A stretch of 64,000 bases of DNA. It comes from Mycoplasmatota bacterium (GTDB lineage: Bacteria > Bacillota_I > Bacilli_A > MAG-NZ). Of the stretch, positions 1 through 7,941 are shown piece by piece. Positions within the stretch are counted from its first letter, which is position 1; each line of letters starts with the position of its first letter. The stretch is from positions 124,001 through 188,000 of the forward strand of contig CP074575.1 in NCBI GenBank assembly GCA_018394315.1, read 5' to 3'. The notes below the pieces were generated by a model. That model was not told the origin of the DNA and ran no database searches. It was given only the letters and a program-made list of their open reading frames with translations. Position numbers and translations under genes: made by a program.

Positions 1-790
1 TAGAATGATAAATTCCCTCTTCTGGACAAACAGATTGGTCAATTGCATATATTACTGTTAATAAATCATGTATTACGCATCCTGTGTATCTACTATGCTT
101 CCAATATGACTCTATATAAGGCCCAACCATTTCAAATAATATTTCGCCTAATTTCCCACCTTCAAGTTTCATGAAAGTTAAGTCATTACCTGTAAACACA
201 GAGGCATGAGTTACATCTAATCCAATCATATGAATAGGTACGTCGGTACCGATACTAAACATAATCTCTACGGCCTTAGCGTCATACCAATAGTTAAACT
301 CAGCTACTGGAGTAATATTACCTCTATGTACTCCACCACCCATTGTCCATATTACTTTTACTTTTTTCATTGTTTCTGGATCTTTTTCAATTGCTAATGC
401 GATATTAGTAACTGGTCCTAAAGCTATTATTTCAATTTCACCTGGATTAGCTTTAACAGTTTCTAAAATATAATCAACTGCATGCATATCAGATAATTTA
501 GACTCATCATAATCTAGTTTTACTCCACCTAAACCATCGGCTCCATGAGTAGCTCCAGCATCTTCACTAACCTTAAGCATAGATTCTCCAGCACCTTTAT
601 ATACCATACAATCATAGTCCATTAGGTGTACAAGTTTTAGTGCGTTTGTTGTTGTAAATTCAATTCCTTTGTTTCCTGCTACTGTACAAATCCCTAATAC
701 GTCCATATCTGGTTGTTTCATAGCTGCTATAATTCCATATGCATCATCGATTCCTGGATCTGTATCAAATATTATTTTTCTTTTATCCAT
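1..790 (-). CDS. Nucleoside hydrolase (IUNH family), 3' end outside window
   Basis: This gene runs off the left edge of the window; 263 codons from the ATG are visible and the C-terminus is missing. The protein is of the inosine/uridine-preferring nucleoside hydrolase family, which cleaves the N-glycosidic bond of ribonucleosides to base and ribose. The calcium-binding DPGIDD motif is at residues 11-16, the family segment GPVTNIALA is in the middle, and a histidine sits at residue 241 within CVIHDLLT, where the family has its catalytic His-Asp pair. A start at 790 is supported by AGGTG upstream. It is the last visible gene of the lacI-rbsK-hydrolase operon, 8 bp after the second hydrolase. 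The nucleoside specificity cannot be read from the sequence. Confidence 0.9.
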   Translation of the reverse strand, partial: MDKRKIIFDTDPGIDDAYGIIAAMKQPDMDVLGICTVAGNKGIEFTTTNALKLVHLMDYDCMVYKGAGESMLKVSEDAGATHGADGLGGVKLDYDESKLSDMHAVDYILETVKANPGEIEIIALGPVTNIALAIEKDPETMKKVKVIWTMGGGVHRGNITPVAEFNYWYDAKAVEIMFSIGTDVPIHMIGLDVTHASVFTGNDLTFMKLEGGKLGEILFEMVGPYIESYWKHSRYTGCVIHDLLTVIYAIDQSVCPEEGIYHS

Positions 791-798
791 TTTCACAC

Positions 799-1776
799 CT
801 ATTTTAAAATATAACCTTTCTTCTTCATCAGCTCATAATCAGCAACGTGTTCTGGGAATATTGTCTTAAAGAATACGTCAAAGAACTTAACTTTATCAAC
901 TTCCATACACATCTTTGCATTAATTGGGTAATCGCCATCGAAGTCCGAAGGAACATCAAATCCAACTACAGACTCCCCTATACATAAATCTTCTGTTTCA
1001 ACATCTATATTACATGGATAAGCTTTCATAATTGACTCATCTATTAAGTAAGATACCAATAACGGATCATTAATTATACAACCCAATGTTCTTTCTTGTT
1101 CCCAGTGAAAATCTACATAAAACTGTGTAATATCATAAACATACTGAGCAACTTCTCCACCGAATTGTTTAACCATTTCTCTCATGTTTGGACTAAATAA
1201 GATATCGTATGTTACATCTAATCCAGCTACGGTAACATTAGGTAGATTTGCTTTGAAAAATCTTTTTGCTGCATGCGGATCTACCCAAAAATTATACTCA
1301 GCAACCGGGCTACAGTTACCATGAATTTTAGCAGCTCCACCCATAACAACAATTCTACCGACTTTTCTCATCGTCTCAATATCTTTTTCGATAGCTAAGG
1401 CTAAATTAGTTAATGGCCCTAAAGCACAGATTGTTACTTCATTTGGATTCTCTTTGATAGTATCTAAGATAAAATCAATAGCACCATCATTGGCTTTTCC
1501 CTTAACCTTATAATTCATTCCACTTAATCCATCAGGCCCATGTGTGTCTGTTGCATCTACATAGTCTCTAACAAGTGGTAATTCAGCCCCTTTATATACA
1601 GGAATATCTCTTCCTGCAATTTCTAAAGCTTTAATTGCATTTATACTCCCTTGATTTACTTCAACGTTACCACTAGCAACAGTTATTCCTACAATATTTA
1701 AGTCAGATTTTGCTGCGAGTAATATAGCAAGTGAATCATCAATTCCAGGATCTACATCTAATATTATTTTCTTCAT
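799..1776 (-). CDS. Nucleoside hydrolase paralogue with His-to-Asn change
   Basis: A full-length 325-residue nucleoside hydrolase of the IUNH family, paralogous to the gene that follows it. The DPGIDD calcium/ribose motif is at residues 9-14, ALGPLTNLALA around 118-128 and the FWVDPHAA segment near 163-170. Where the neighbour and most of the family carry a catalytic histidine (H-D-P), this protein reads GCIINDPL, with Asn at 236. In IU-hydrolases that His is thought to activate the leaving base, so specificity or mechanism may differ. It starts with ATG preceded by GGAG and overlaps the ribokinase stop by 4 bp, which suggests translational coupling. The free ribose it yields would be the substrate of the neighbouring ribokinase. 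Confidence 0.9.
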   Translation of the reverse strand: MKKIILDVDPGIDDSLAILLAAKSDLNIVGITVASGNVEVNQGSINAIKALEIAGRDIPVYKGAELPLVRDYVDATDTHGPDGLSGMNYKVKGKANDGAIDFILDTIKENPNEVTICALGPLTNLALAIEKDIETMRKVGRIVVMGGAAKIHGNCSPVAEYNFWVDPHAAKRFFKANLPNVTVAGLDVTYDILFSPNMREMVKQFGGEVAQYVYDITQFYVDFHWEQERTLGCIINDPLLVSYLIDESIMKAYPCNIDVETEDLCIGESVVGFDVPSDFDGDYPINAKMCMEVDKVKFFDVFFKTIFPEHVADYELMKKKGYILK

Positions 1777-2645
1777 CTTTCTAGCTCCAAGTCTTCTAAG
1801 TAAGGCATTGCAGTCTGAGCTCCTATCTTTTGAACAGTTTTAGAAGCAACTAAGTTTGCAATTTCGATTGCCTTCTTTAAATTAAAATTATTAAATAAAC
1901 CGTACGCAAGTGCTCCATTGAATGAGTCACCAGCACCGGTTGTATCTACTACATCAACCTTAAATCCTGGTACGTTTACAATACTGTCGCCATTATGGTA
2001 ATATACACCTTTATCTCCGCTAGTCATAATTACTTTATTTGGATATTGCTTTAAAACATTCTCCATTGAATCATTAAATATCATCTCTAATTCAATTTCG
2101 TTTGGAGTCAGATAATCTACTTTCTCGATTAATTCTAAGTCTAAATCTACAGCTGGAGCCGGATTTAAAATTACCTTAATACCTCTTTCATTACATACCT
2201 CAGTAACATACTCAACGGTTTCTAAAGGAATTTCTAACTGTAATAAGACAATTTTCGCATTATCAAACGCAGATAAATTATTCTTTACTAATTCCTTTGT
2301 TACCTCATTATTTGCTCCACTAACTACAATTATCGAATTATCACCTTCAGCAACTGTAATTTGAGCAATTCCACTAGGTACACCATCAATTTTTTTAACA
2401 TAATCCGTGTTAACGTTTTCATTTTTGAAGTTATTTAATGATAACTCCCCGTTTGAATCATTACCTACACAACCTACAAATAAAACTTCAGTTCCTAATT
2501 TTGCAGCACCTACAGCTTGATTAGCTCCTTTACCACCAGGTAAGGTAGTAAAATCGTTTCCAGTTATCGTCTCTCCAATTTTAGGAAATTTATCACTGAT
2601 CGTAATCAAGTCTGTATTGATACTTCCAACAACAACTATATTCAC
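1773..2645 (-). CDS. rbsK: Ribokinase
   Basis: PfkB-family sugar kinase of 290 residues, predicted to phosphorylate D-ribose to ribose 5-phosphate in the cytoplasm. The N-terminal signature GGKGANQAVGAAKLG is at about residues 37-51, the NPAPA segment at 161-165 and the C-terminal anion-hole/catalytic motif DTTGAGDSFNG at 234-244, with Asp240 as the expected base. All three are typical of RbsK rather than of fructokinases or adenosine kinases. The start is GTG at 2645, with AAAGGGTG upstream. It lies between the LacI-type regulator and two nucleoside hydrolases, so its ribose most likely comes from nucleosides; no rbs transporter is next to it. Confidence 0.93.
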   Translation of the reverse strand: MNIVVVGSINTDLITISDKFPKIGETITGNDFTTLPGGKGANQAVGAAKLGTEVLFVGCVGNDSNGELSLNNFKNENVNTDYVKKIDGVPSGIAQITVAEGDNSIIVVSGANNEVTKELVKNNLSAFDNAKIVLLQLEIPLETVEYVTEVCNERGIKVILNPAPAVDLDLELIEKVDYLTPNEIELEMIFNDSMENVLKQYPNKVIMTSGDKGVYYHNGDSIVNVPGFKVDVVDTTGAGDSFNGALAYGLFNNFNLKKAIEIANLVASKTVQKIGAQTAMPYLEDLELER

Positions 2646-2649
2646 TTTA

Positions 2650-3606
2650 TCACCCTTTCGTAGTATCCCGTACTACTAATTCTGTATCCAATATTACATT
2701 TTCTTTAATAGTTTCTTTTGTATCAATCATCTTTAATAATATTTCACTAACTTTATTACATAACTCGTCAATCGGCTGGGCAATTGTCGTTACTTTAGGA
2801 TATACTTGCTTGGATAATTGAATATTGTCAAACCCAACGATTTGTATATCATCAGGTATCTTAATGTTTCTTTCTAAACAAGTACTAATGAATCTAATTG
2901 AATCTATATCTGTCCAAATAAAAACGCCATCATATTTTTTTACTATTTCATTTACATCGTAACCAGAATCAACACACAAAGACGTAAACTCCATATCTTT
3001 TTCTAAGCATACATCTTCAAATGCTTTTTTTCTAAGTGTTGCAGGTTCGTTACTGAGTGATCCATGTAAATGCAATAATTTCTTACACCCATTTTCAATC
3101 AAACAGTTTGTCGCTTGAACTCCACCTTGATAGTGGTTAGATGTAACAGTAACAATAAAATCATTTGGATTATCATCAATTCTATCTAAAAGTACTATTG
3201 GTAAATCACTCTCAATTAATCTGTTTGATAAATAACCAGTAGCTGTAATTACTCCATCAATTCGATTTTGAAGAATCACATCAACATATCTTTCTTCTTT
3301 TTCTATACTTTCATTGGTATTGCATAAAATCATTTTATATCCAAGATCGGATAAATTAGTTTCAATAGAATTTGCCAACTCTGGAAAGAATGCATTTGAT
3401 ATTGTAGGTATAACCAAAGCGATTGTATAAGATTTTTTACTCTTAATGGATTGTGCAGCAGCGTTAGGATAATAATTTAACTCGCTCATAGCAGATTCTA
3501 TTTTGTTTGCAGACTTATTTGAAACATAGCCCTTCTTATTTAGGAATCTCGAGACAGTGGCTATTCCTACCCCAGCTTTTCTCGCTACGTCCTTTATCGT
3601 TTTCAT
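2650..3606 (-). CDS. LacI/GalR-family repressor of the nucleoside/ribose operon
   Basis: A 318-residue LacI-family regulator. The N-terminal helix-turn-helix (TIKDVARKAGVGIATVSRFL) starts at residue 3 and is followed by a hinge helix and a periplasmic-binding-protein-like effector domain. I place the start at 3606, where GGAGG precedes ATG at ideal spacing; an in-frame extension upstream to 3669 would run back through the operator and promoter and has no family homology. It is the first gene of the operon lacI-rbsK-hydrolase-hydrolase. Two near-identical palindromes lie at its own promoter, so autoregulation and control of the whole operon are likely. The inducer is inferred to be ribose or a nucleoside-derived sugar. 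Confidence 0.92.
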   Translation of the reverse strand: MKTIKDVARKAGVGIATVSRFLNKKGYVSNKSANKIESAMSELNYYPNAAAQSIKSKKSYTIALVIPTISNAFFPELANSIETNLSDLGYKMILCNTNESIEKEERYVDVILQNRIDGVITATGYLSNRLIESDLPIVLLDRIDDNPNDFIVTVTSNHYQGGVQATNCLIENGCKKLLHLHGSLSNEPATLRKKAFEDVCLEKDMEFTSLCVDSGYDVNEIVKKYDGVFIWTDIDSIRFISTCLERNIKIPDDIQIVGFDNIQLSKQVYPKVTTIAQPIDELCNKVSEILLKMIDTKETIKENVILDTELVVRDTTKG

Positions 3607-3616
3607 TTTCCCTCCA

Positions 3617-3635
3617 ATATGGAAATGTTTCCACA
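3617..3635. promoter_or_regulatory. LacI-family operator O1 (overlaps transcription start)
   Basis: The palindrome tatggaaatgtttccaca lies between the -10 box and the start codon of the regulator. Its core GGAAATGTTTCC is identical to the core of the site at 3675-3694, the expected arrangement for repression by blocking initiation. Confidence 0.75.
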
Positions 3636-3640
3636 CTTTA

Positions 3641-3669
3641 ATAATACTCCTACATGGAAGCGTTGTCAA
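3641..3669 (-). promoter_or_regulatory. Consensus promoter of the lacI-rbsK-hydrolase operon
   Basis: On the minus strand TTGACA (3664-3669) and TATTAT (3641-3646) are separated by exactly 17 bp. Transcription would begin near 3634, inside the promoter-proximal operator. The position fits the LacI-type gene starting at 3606. Confidence 0.8.
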
Positions 3670-3674
3670 TGAAA

Positions 3675-3694
3675 ATATGGAAATGTTTCCATAT
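3675..3694. promoter_or_regulatory. LacI-family operator O2 (upstream of -35)
   Basis: A perfect inverted repeat atatggaaa-tg-tttccatat just upstream of the TTGACA box. Its centre is about 59 bp from that of O1, or between five and six helical turns, so looping or cooperative binding by a LacI-type tetramer is possible. The central TG instead of CG sets it apart from a standard CcpA cre site. Confidence 0.75.
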
Positions 3695-3856
3695 TCTTAT
3701 AGAAATCTTACTCTCTGACAAATATATTTTTAGTAACCACAAATTATAATTAAAAGAGTTATGCCTATTTTATCCTTTACTAAAAAAATTTTAACTTTAA
3801 TCTTTAAAAGATAATCTATAATCATATATATGAGTGGATAAACTAATCAAAACTGT

Positions 3857-3862
3857 TATAAT
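3857..3862 (+). promoter_or_regulatory. Possible -10 box for nadABC
   Basis: TATAAT lies 30 bp upstream of the nadA start and before the GAGGTGG ribosome binding site. No convincing -35 box is visible at 16-18 bp, so this is a weak assignment. I saw no clear NiaR-type operator in 3700-3890, and the rest of that gap is AT-rich with nothing I recognise. Confidence 0.35.
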
Positions 3863-3891
3863 AAGATGACATTAACAATTGAGGTGGAGAA

Positions 3892-4806
3892 ATGTTTGAT
3901 TATATAAAAGAAATAGCAAAACTTAAGAAAGAAAAAAACGCTGTTATTTTAGCGCATTTTTATCAAAGACCAGAAATCCAAGACATTGCTGATTATACGG
4001 GTGACTCACTTTATTTAAGTAAGGTTGCTAGAGATATAGATGCTGAAATGATAGTTTTTTGTGGAGTTCATTTTATGGCAGAGACTGCTAAAATATTATC
4101 TCCCGACAAATTAGTTATTTTACCCCGCGAAGATGCTGGTTGTCCTATGGCTGATATGGCTACAGCCACTAAGCTGAAAGAATACAAAAAGAATAATTCA
4201 GATACTAAAATCGTTAGCTACGTAAATACCACTGCTGAAATCAAAGCTCTTAGTGATGTATGCGTTACATCTAGTAATGCTGAAACCGTTATAAAAGAGT
4301 TTAAAGACGAAAAACTTATGTATGTTCCTGATCAAAACTTAGGTTCTTATTTAAAAGATAAGTTTGATTTAAGAATGGACTTATGGCCTGGTTTCTGTTA
4401 TGTTCATAACAGATTTAATTTAGAGGATATTGAAGCAATGAAGCATAAATATCCTAAAGCTAAATTTTTAGCCCATCCCGAAATGAAATTAGAGATTGTA
4501 AAGCAAGCTGATTACGTCGGTTCAACAAAAGCACTTTTAGAATATACAAAACAAAGTGATGATAAACAGTTTTTAGTAGGTACTGAAGTAGGTATCATAC
4601 ACCAAATGAGACTAGCTAGTCCAGATAAAGAATTTATTGAAATCAATCAAGATTTTTATTGCCGTAACATGAAAAAGACTCGTTTAGAAGACCTATATAA
4701 TGCGTTACTTAACGAAGAAACAAAAATAACTATACCTGATGAAATTCTAGAACCTGCAAGAAAATCCTTGGATATTATGTTTGAAATAACTGAAAAAAAT
4801 GCATAA
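3892..4806 (+). CDS. nadA: Quinolinate synthase
   Basis: NadA condenses iminoaspartate with dihydroxyacetone phosphate to quinolinate, the second step of de novo NAD synthesis, using an oxygen-sensitive [4Fe-4S] cluster. The protein is 304 residues, the compact form of the family. The three cluster cysteines expected for the family are C84 (AGCPMA), C169 (PGFCYVH) and C257 (YCRNMKKT). The N-terminal AHFYQRPEIQDIADYTGDS is also typical. ATG is preceded by GAGGTGG. The downstream nadB start overlaps by 8 bp and nadC follows, so the three genes form one operon. Confidence 0.96.
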   Translation: MFDYIKEIAKLKKEKNAVILAHFYQRPEIQDIADYTGDSLYLSKVARDIDAEMIVFCGVHFMAETAKILSPDKLVILPREDAGCPMADMATATKLKEYKKNNSDTKIVSYVNTTAEIKALSDVCVTSSNAETVIKEFKDEKLMYVPDQNLGSYLKDKFDLRMDLWPGFCYVHNRFNLEDIEAMKHKYPKAKFLAHPEMKLEIVKQADYVGSTKALLEYTKQSDDKQFLVGTEVGIIHQMRLASPDKEFIEINQDFYCRNMKKTRLEDLYNALLNEETKITIPDEILEPARKSLDIMFEITEKNA

Positions 4807-6280
4807 GACAAATTGTTTAATAATTGGTGGAGGATTAGCAGGTCTTTATGTTGCTTTACAAATAAAAGATAAGAATGTGACAATTCTAACAAAGAAAGAT
4901 ATAAAGAAAACTAATACATATTTAGCTCAAGGAGGAATAGCAGCTGAGATGACTTCAGATATTTCTTCTTTAGAAAAACATATTAACGATACGTTAAGAG
5001 CAGGGGCATGGCATAACAATCAGGAGGCTACTAAAAACTTAGTTTTTGAAGCAAAAGAAAATATATTAGAGTTAATCGATTTAGGCGTTAATTTCGATAA
5101 AGATACTAAAGGACAAATCTATAGAACACTTGAAGGCGGTCATTCAACAAGTAGAATCCTTCATGCAGGCGGAGATGCTACTGGAAAAGCAATCATGGAT
5201 GCGCTTATAGCCCAAGTTTTAAGTAAAGATAATATTGAAATAATATCTGATAGCATGGCTATTGACTTACTAGTTGATAATAATACGTGTTATGGCGTTA
5301 CTTATTTAGACAATGAAGAAAATCTAAAACATATATATTCTGATGTTACTGTAGTTGCTACAGGTGGATTAGGTGGAATTTATAAGTTTTCCACAAATCC
5401 CAAATACGCAACTGGTGATGGTATTGGACTAGTAGCTAGAGCAAATGGAGAGCTGAGCGACTTAGAATTCATTCAATTTCACCCTACTGCATTTTATGAC
5501 TCACTGGAAAAGAATCAGTGCTTCTTAATATCTGAAGCAGTTAGAGGAGAGGGTGCTTATTTATTTAACTCTGAGGGTGAAAGATTTATGAAATCTTATA
5601 GCGATTTAATGGAATTGGCTCCTCGCGATATAGTTTCTCAGAGTATTATTAAAGAAATGTATGATACTTGGAATGTATGTGTATACCTAGATGCTACACA
5701 TCTAGGTATAGAGAAATTAAAGAGAAGATTTCCTACAATATACGGCGAATGCCTTAAACGTGGATATAAGATGGAACAAGATTTAATTCCAGTAATACCA
5801 GTTCAACATTATTCAATCGGTGGAATAAAAACTGATCTGCTCGGTAAAACATCTATTCAAAATCTATATGCAAATGGAGAATGCGCATCAACTGGTGTAC
5901 ACGGAGCCAATAGATTAGCAAGTAATTCATTGTTAGAATGTATTGTGTTTGGAAATAGAATCGCTAGAGATATTAATAGTTCAAAAGAATCAATTAAAGA
6001 GTTCGAAAAAGTACAAATACCACAGAACTTAAATATAAGTTATAAACCTGTAAAAATAGAGATAGCAGAAATCATGGATAAATATGTTGGCGTTATTAGA
6101 ACTAAAGAACAATTAGAAATAGCAAAGAAGATAGTAAAGAAACATCTTGAAAATTTAAAGAGGAATCCAAATAACTCAAAAAATTATTATCAAGTATTAA
6201 ACATTGCTACGAGTGCTTACTTAGTAATAGAAAGTGCAATAGCAAGACCAAAAAGTATAGGATGTCACTATATAATTTAG
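4799..6280 (+). CDS. nadB: L-aspartate oxidase
   Basis: A 493-residue flavoprotein of the succinate dehydrogenase/fumarate reductase family that oxidises L-aspartate to iminoaspartate for NadA. The FAD dinucleotide motif GGGLAGLY is at the N-terminus. It is followed by QGGIAAEM, GGHSTSRILHAGGDATG, the substrate-domain motif EFIQFHPTAF, and near the C-terminus QHYSIGGIKTD and ANGECASTGVHGANRLASNS, all typical of NadB. The C-terminal helical domain is somewhat short. In an anaerobe the electron acceptor is probably fumarate rather than oxygen (family knowledge). The start overlaps nadA by 8 bp, which fits translational coupling. Confidence 0.95.
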   Translation: MHKTNCLIIGGGLAGLYVALQIKDKNVTILTKKDIKKTNTYLAQGGIAAEMTSDISSLEKHINDTLRAGAWHNNQEATKNLVFEAKENILELIDLGVNFDKDTKGQIYRTLEGGHSTSRILHAGGDATGKAIMDALIAQVLSKDNIEIISDSMAIDLLVDNNTCYGVTYLDNEENLKHIYSDVTVVATGGLGGIYKFSTNPKYATGDGIGLVARANGELSDLEFIQFHPTAFYDSLEKNQCFLISEAVRGEGAYLFNSEGERFMKSYSDLMELAPRDIVSQSIIKEMYDTWNVCVYLDATHLGIEKLKRRFPTIYGECLKRGYKMEQDLIPVIPVQHYSIGGIKTDLLGKTSIQNLYANGECASTGVHGANRLASNSLLECIVFGNRIARDINSSKESIKEFEKVQIPQNLNISYKPVKIEIAEIMDKYVGVIRTKEQLEIAKKIVKKHLENLKRNPNNSKNYYQVLNIATSAYLVIESAIARPKSIGCHYII

Positions 6281-6289
6281 AGGTGAAAT

Positions 6290-7105
6290 ATGAATGATAT
6301 AAAAATAATAATAGAAAATGCTATTAAAGAGGATATGCCTAATGGTGATGTTACAACTGATAATCTTATTGATGATGATTCACTAATATCTGGTGAATTC
6401 ATCGCAAAGGAAGACGGTGTGATTTCCGGATTAGAAGTTGCTAAATTGGTATTTTCATATTTTGATGGTGTAACAATAATCCCAAATAAATGTGATGGTG
6501 ATTATGTATCTAATAAAGAAGTAATAGCCACAATCAAAGGTAAAACCAAAAGCATACTAAAAGGTGAAAGATTAGCTTTGAATATTATGCAACGAATGAG
6601 CGGTATCGCAAGTAGTACAAGAAAACATGTTGACTTAGTAAAAGACTATAACTGTAAAATTTTAGATACTAGAAAAACAACTCCTAATTTAAGAATACTA
6701 GAAAAATTGGCAGTGAAACACGGTGGAGGAACTAATCATAGACTAAACCTTAGCGATATGGTTATGATTAAAGATAACCACATAAAAGCCGCAGGGTCAA
6801 TTACAAATGCTGTTAACATTATTAAACAAAAGACCAATGACATCAAAGTTGAGGTTGAAGTTGAAAATTTAGCTATGTTTAAAGAAGCAATAAATTTGGA
6901 AGTTGATATTATCATGCTTGATAATATGAGTAATGATTTAATGAAAAAGGCTGTTGAATTAAATAACGGAAAAAAATTAGAAGCGAGCGGAAATGTAAGC
7001 CTTGACAGACTAGTTGGCATAGCCAAAACGGGAGTTGATTATATCTCAGTTGGCAATCTTACACATTCATATAAATCTTTAGATATTAGCTTGAAATTAA
7101 AATAA
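6290..7105 (+). CDS. nadC: Nicotinate-nucleotide pyrophosphorylase (carboxylating)
   Basis: Quinolinate phosphoribosyltransferase, 271 residues, converts quinolinate and PRPP to nicotinate mononucleotide, CO2 and pyrophosphate. Conserved segments are ERLALNIMQRMSGIAS, the DTRKTTPNLR strand with active-site Arg and Lys, KHGGGTNHRLNLSDMVMIKDNHI, and the C-terminal EASGNVSLDRL and YISVGNLTHS. The N-terminal swapped domain is complete. GAGGTG precedes the ATG 9 bp after nadB. It ends in a strong hairpin terminator and so closes the nadABC operon. Confidence 0.96.
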   Translation: MNDIKIIIENAIKEDMPNGDVTTDNLIDDDSLISGEFIAKEDGVISGLEVAKLVFSYFDGVTIIPNKCDGDYVSNKEVIATIKGKTKSILKGERLALNIMQRMSGIASSTRKHVDLVKDYNCKILDTRKTTPNLRILEKLAVKHGGGTNHRLNLSDMVMIKDNHIKAAGSITNAVNIIKQKTNDIKVEVEVENLAMFKEAINLEVDIIMLDNMSNDLMKKAVELNNGKKLEASGNVSLDRLVGIAKTGVDYISVGNLTHSYKSLDISLKLK

Positions 7106-7126
7106 GGAATCAAATTCCTTTTTTTA
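7104..7126 (+). terminator. Rho-independent terminator after nadC
   Basis: A 7-bp stem (aaggaat/attcctt) with a three-base loop is followed by a T run. It starts at the nadC stop codon and ends the nad operon. Confidence 0.85.
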
Positions 7127-7156
7127 TTGGAAATTTTGCACATAATAATATATAAT
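7127..7156 (+). promoter_or_regulatory. Promoter for the preQ1 riboswitch transcript
   Basis: TTGGAA (7127-7132) and TATAAT (7151-7156) are separated by 18 bp. Initiation near 7163 would place the riboswitch at the very 5' end of the transcript. Confidence 0.65.
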
Positions 7157-7171
7157 AGTTCTGCTTAAAGC

Positions 7172-7210
7172 CGCAGTTCGAAACCATCCTGCGAAATCAA
7201 AACTAGGAGG
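7172..7210 (+). promoter_or_regulatory. preQ1-I riboswitch controlling the queuosine-precursor transporter
   Basis: A small H-type-pseudoknot aptamer. P1 is formed by cgcag (7172-7176) and ctgcg (7189-7193) around a 12-base loop beginning ttcg. An A-rich tail (aaatcaaaac) follows and runs directly into the AGGAGG ribosome binding site at 7205-7210. This matches the general layout of class I preQ1 riboswitches, which bind 7-aminomethyl-7-deazaguanine. The Shine-Dalgarno sequence lies in the tail that folds back on the loop, where CC dinucleotides could pair with its GG. Control is therefore probably translational. The downstream gene is a predicted preQ1/queuosine precursor transporter, which supports the call. 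Confidence 0.8.
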
Positions 7211-7215
7211 AAATT

Positions 7216-7893
7216 ATGAATAATGAATTACTATGGGTAAGTTGGATAATAATCAACTTCGTACTAATCACTGTATCATATAAATTATTTGGAAAAACTG
7301 GACTTTTCATCTGGATTGCTTTTGGTACAGTTTTAGCAAATATTCAAGTAACAAAGAATATAGAACTATTCGGATTCGAAGCTACACTGGGTAATATTAT
7401 GTACGGAACCCTGTTCTTAGTAACAGATTCACTTGGAGAGTTATATGGATATAATGAATCTAAAAAAGCAGTTCAAATAGGATTCTTCACTTTAATTTCA
7501 ATGGTTATTATTATGCAAGTTGCACTTCTATTTACACCTACCACCTGGGATGAAGGTCACAGCGCGTTAAGTTACACTTTTGGCTTGATTCCAAGAATTG
7601 CTTTGGGTAGCGTTATTGCATACTTAATAAGCCAATTCCTTGATATTAACTTATTCATTAAGTTCAAAAACAAGTTCCCGAGTGACAAATATCTTTGGTT
7701 AAGGAATAATGGTTCTACAATTATTTCTCAATTTGTTGATACAATAATATTTGTTCCGATTGCATTCTTAGGTGTTTATGATTTTAATATTGTAACTTCA
7801 ATTTTCTTTACTACTTATTTCATTAAAGTACTAGTAGCGTTTTCAGATACACCGTTTATTTATTTAATTAAGAAAATTAAACCTCTTAGATAG
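7216..7893 (+). CDS. yhhQ: Queuosine precursor transporter, YhhQ/VUT family
   Basis: A 225-residue integral membrane protein with about six hydrophobic segments, of the YhhQ (VUT_1, COG1738) family. Members import queuosine precursors such as preQ0/preQ1. The family segment LVTDSLGELYGYNESKKAVQ is near residues 76-95. The small-residue-rich PRIALGSVIAYLISQFLD and NNGSTIISQFVDTIIF, which are hallmarks of the family, follow in the second half. The ATG lies 5 bp after AGGAGG, which is inside the preQ1-I riboswitch tail. It is a monocistronic unit flanked by terminators. Ligand assignment rests mainly on the riboswitch and the family. Confidence 0.9.
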   Translation: MNNELLWVSWIIINFVLITVSYKLFGKTGLFIWIAFGTVLANIQVTKNIELFGFEATLGNIMYGTLFLVTDSLGELYGYNESKKAVQIGFFTLISMVIIMQVALLFTPTTWDEGHSALSYTFGLIPRIALGSVIAYLISQFLDINLFIKFKNKFPSDKYLWLRNNGSTIISQFVDTIIFVPIAFLGVYDFNIVTSIFFTTYFIKVLVAFSDTPFIYLIKKIKPLR

Positions 7894-7896
7894 TAC

Positions 7897-7927
7897 AGAA
7901 AAAGTTGATAATTTCAACTTTTCTTTT
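7897..7927 (+). terminator. Terminator between yhhQ and rubrerythrin
   Basis: An inverted repeat (agaaaaagttga/tcaacttttct) followed by ttttct on the plus strand. A-rich sequence before it gives a T run on the minus strand, so it may serve both convergent genes. Confidence 0.75.
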
Positions 7928-7941
7928 ATAAATCATTAGCT

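Noticed and set aside
3617-3694. CcpA cre sites at the lacI-type promoter
   Set aside because: Both palindromes have TG rather than CG at the centre and occur at the promoter of their own LacI-family gene, so a specific operator is more likely.
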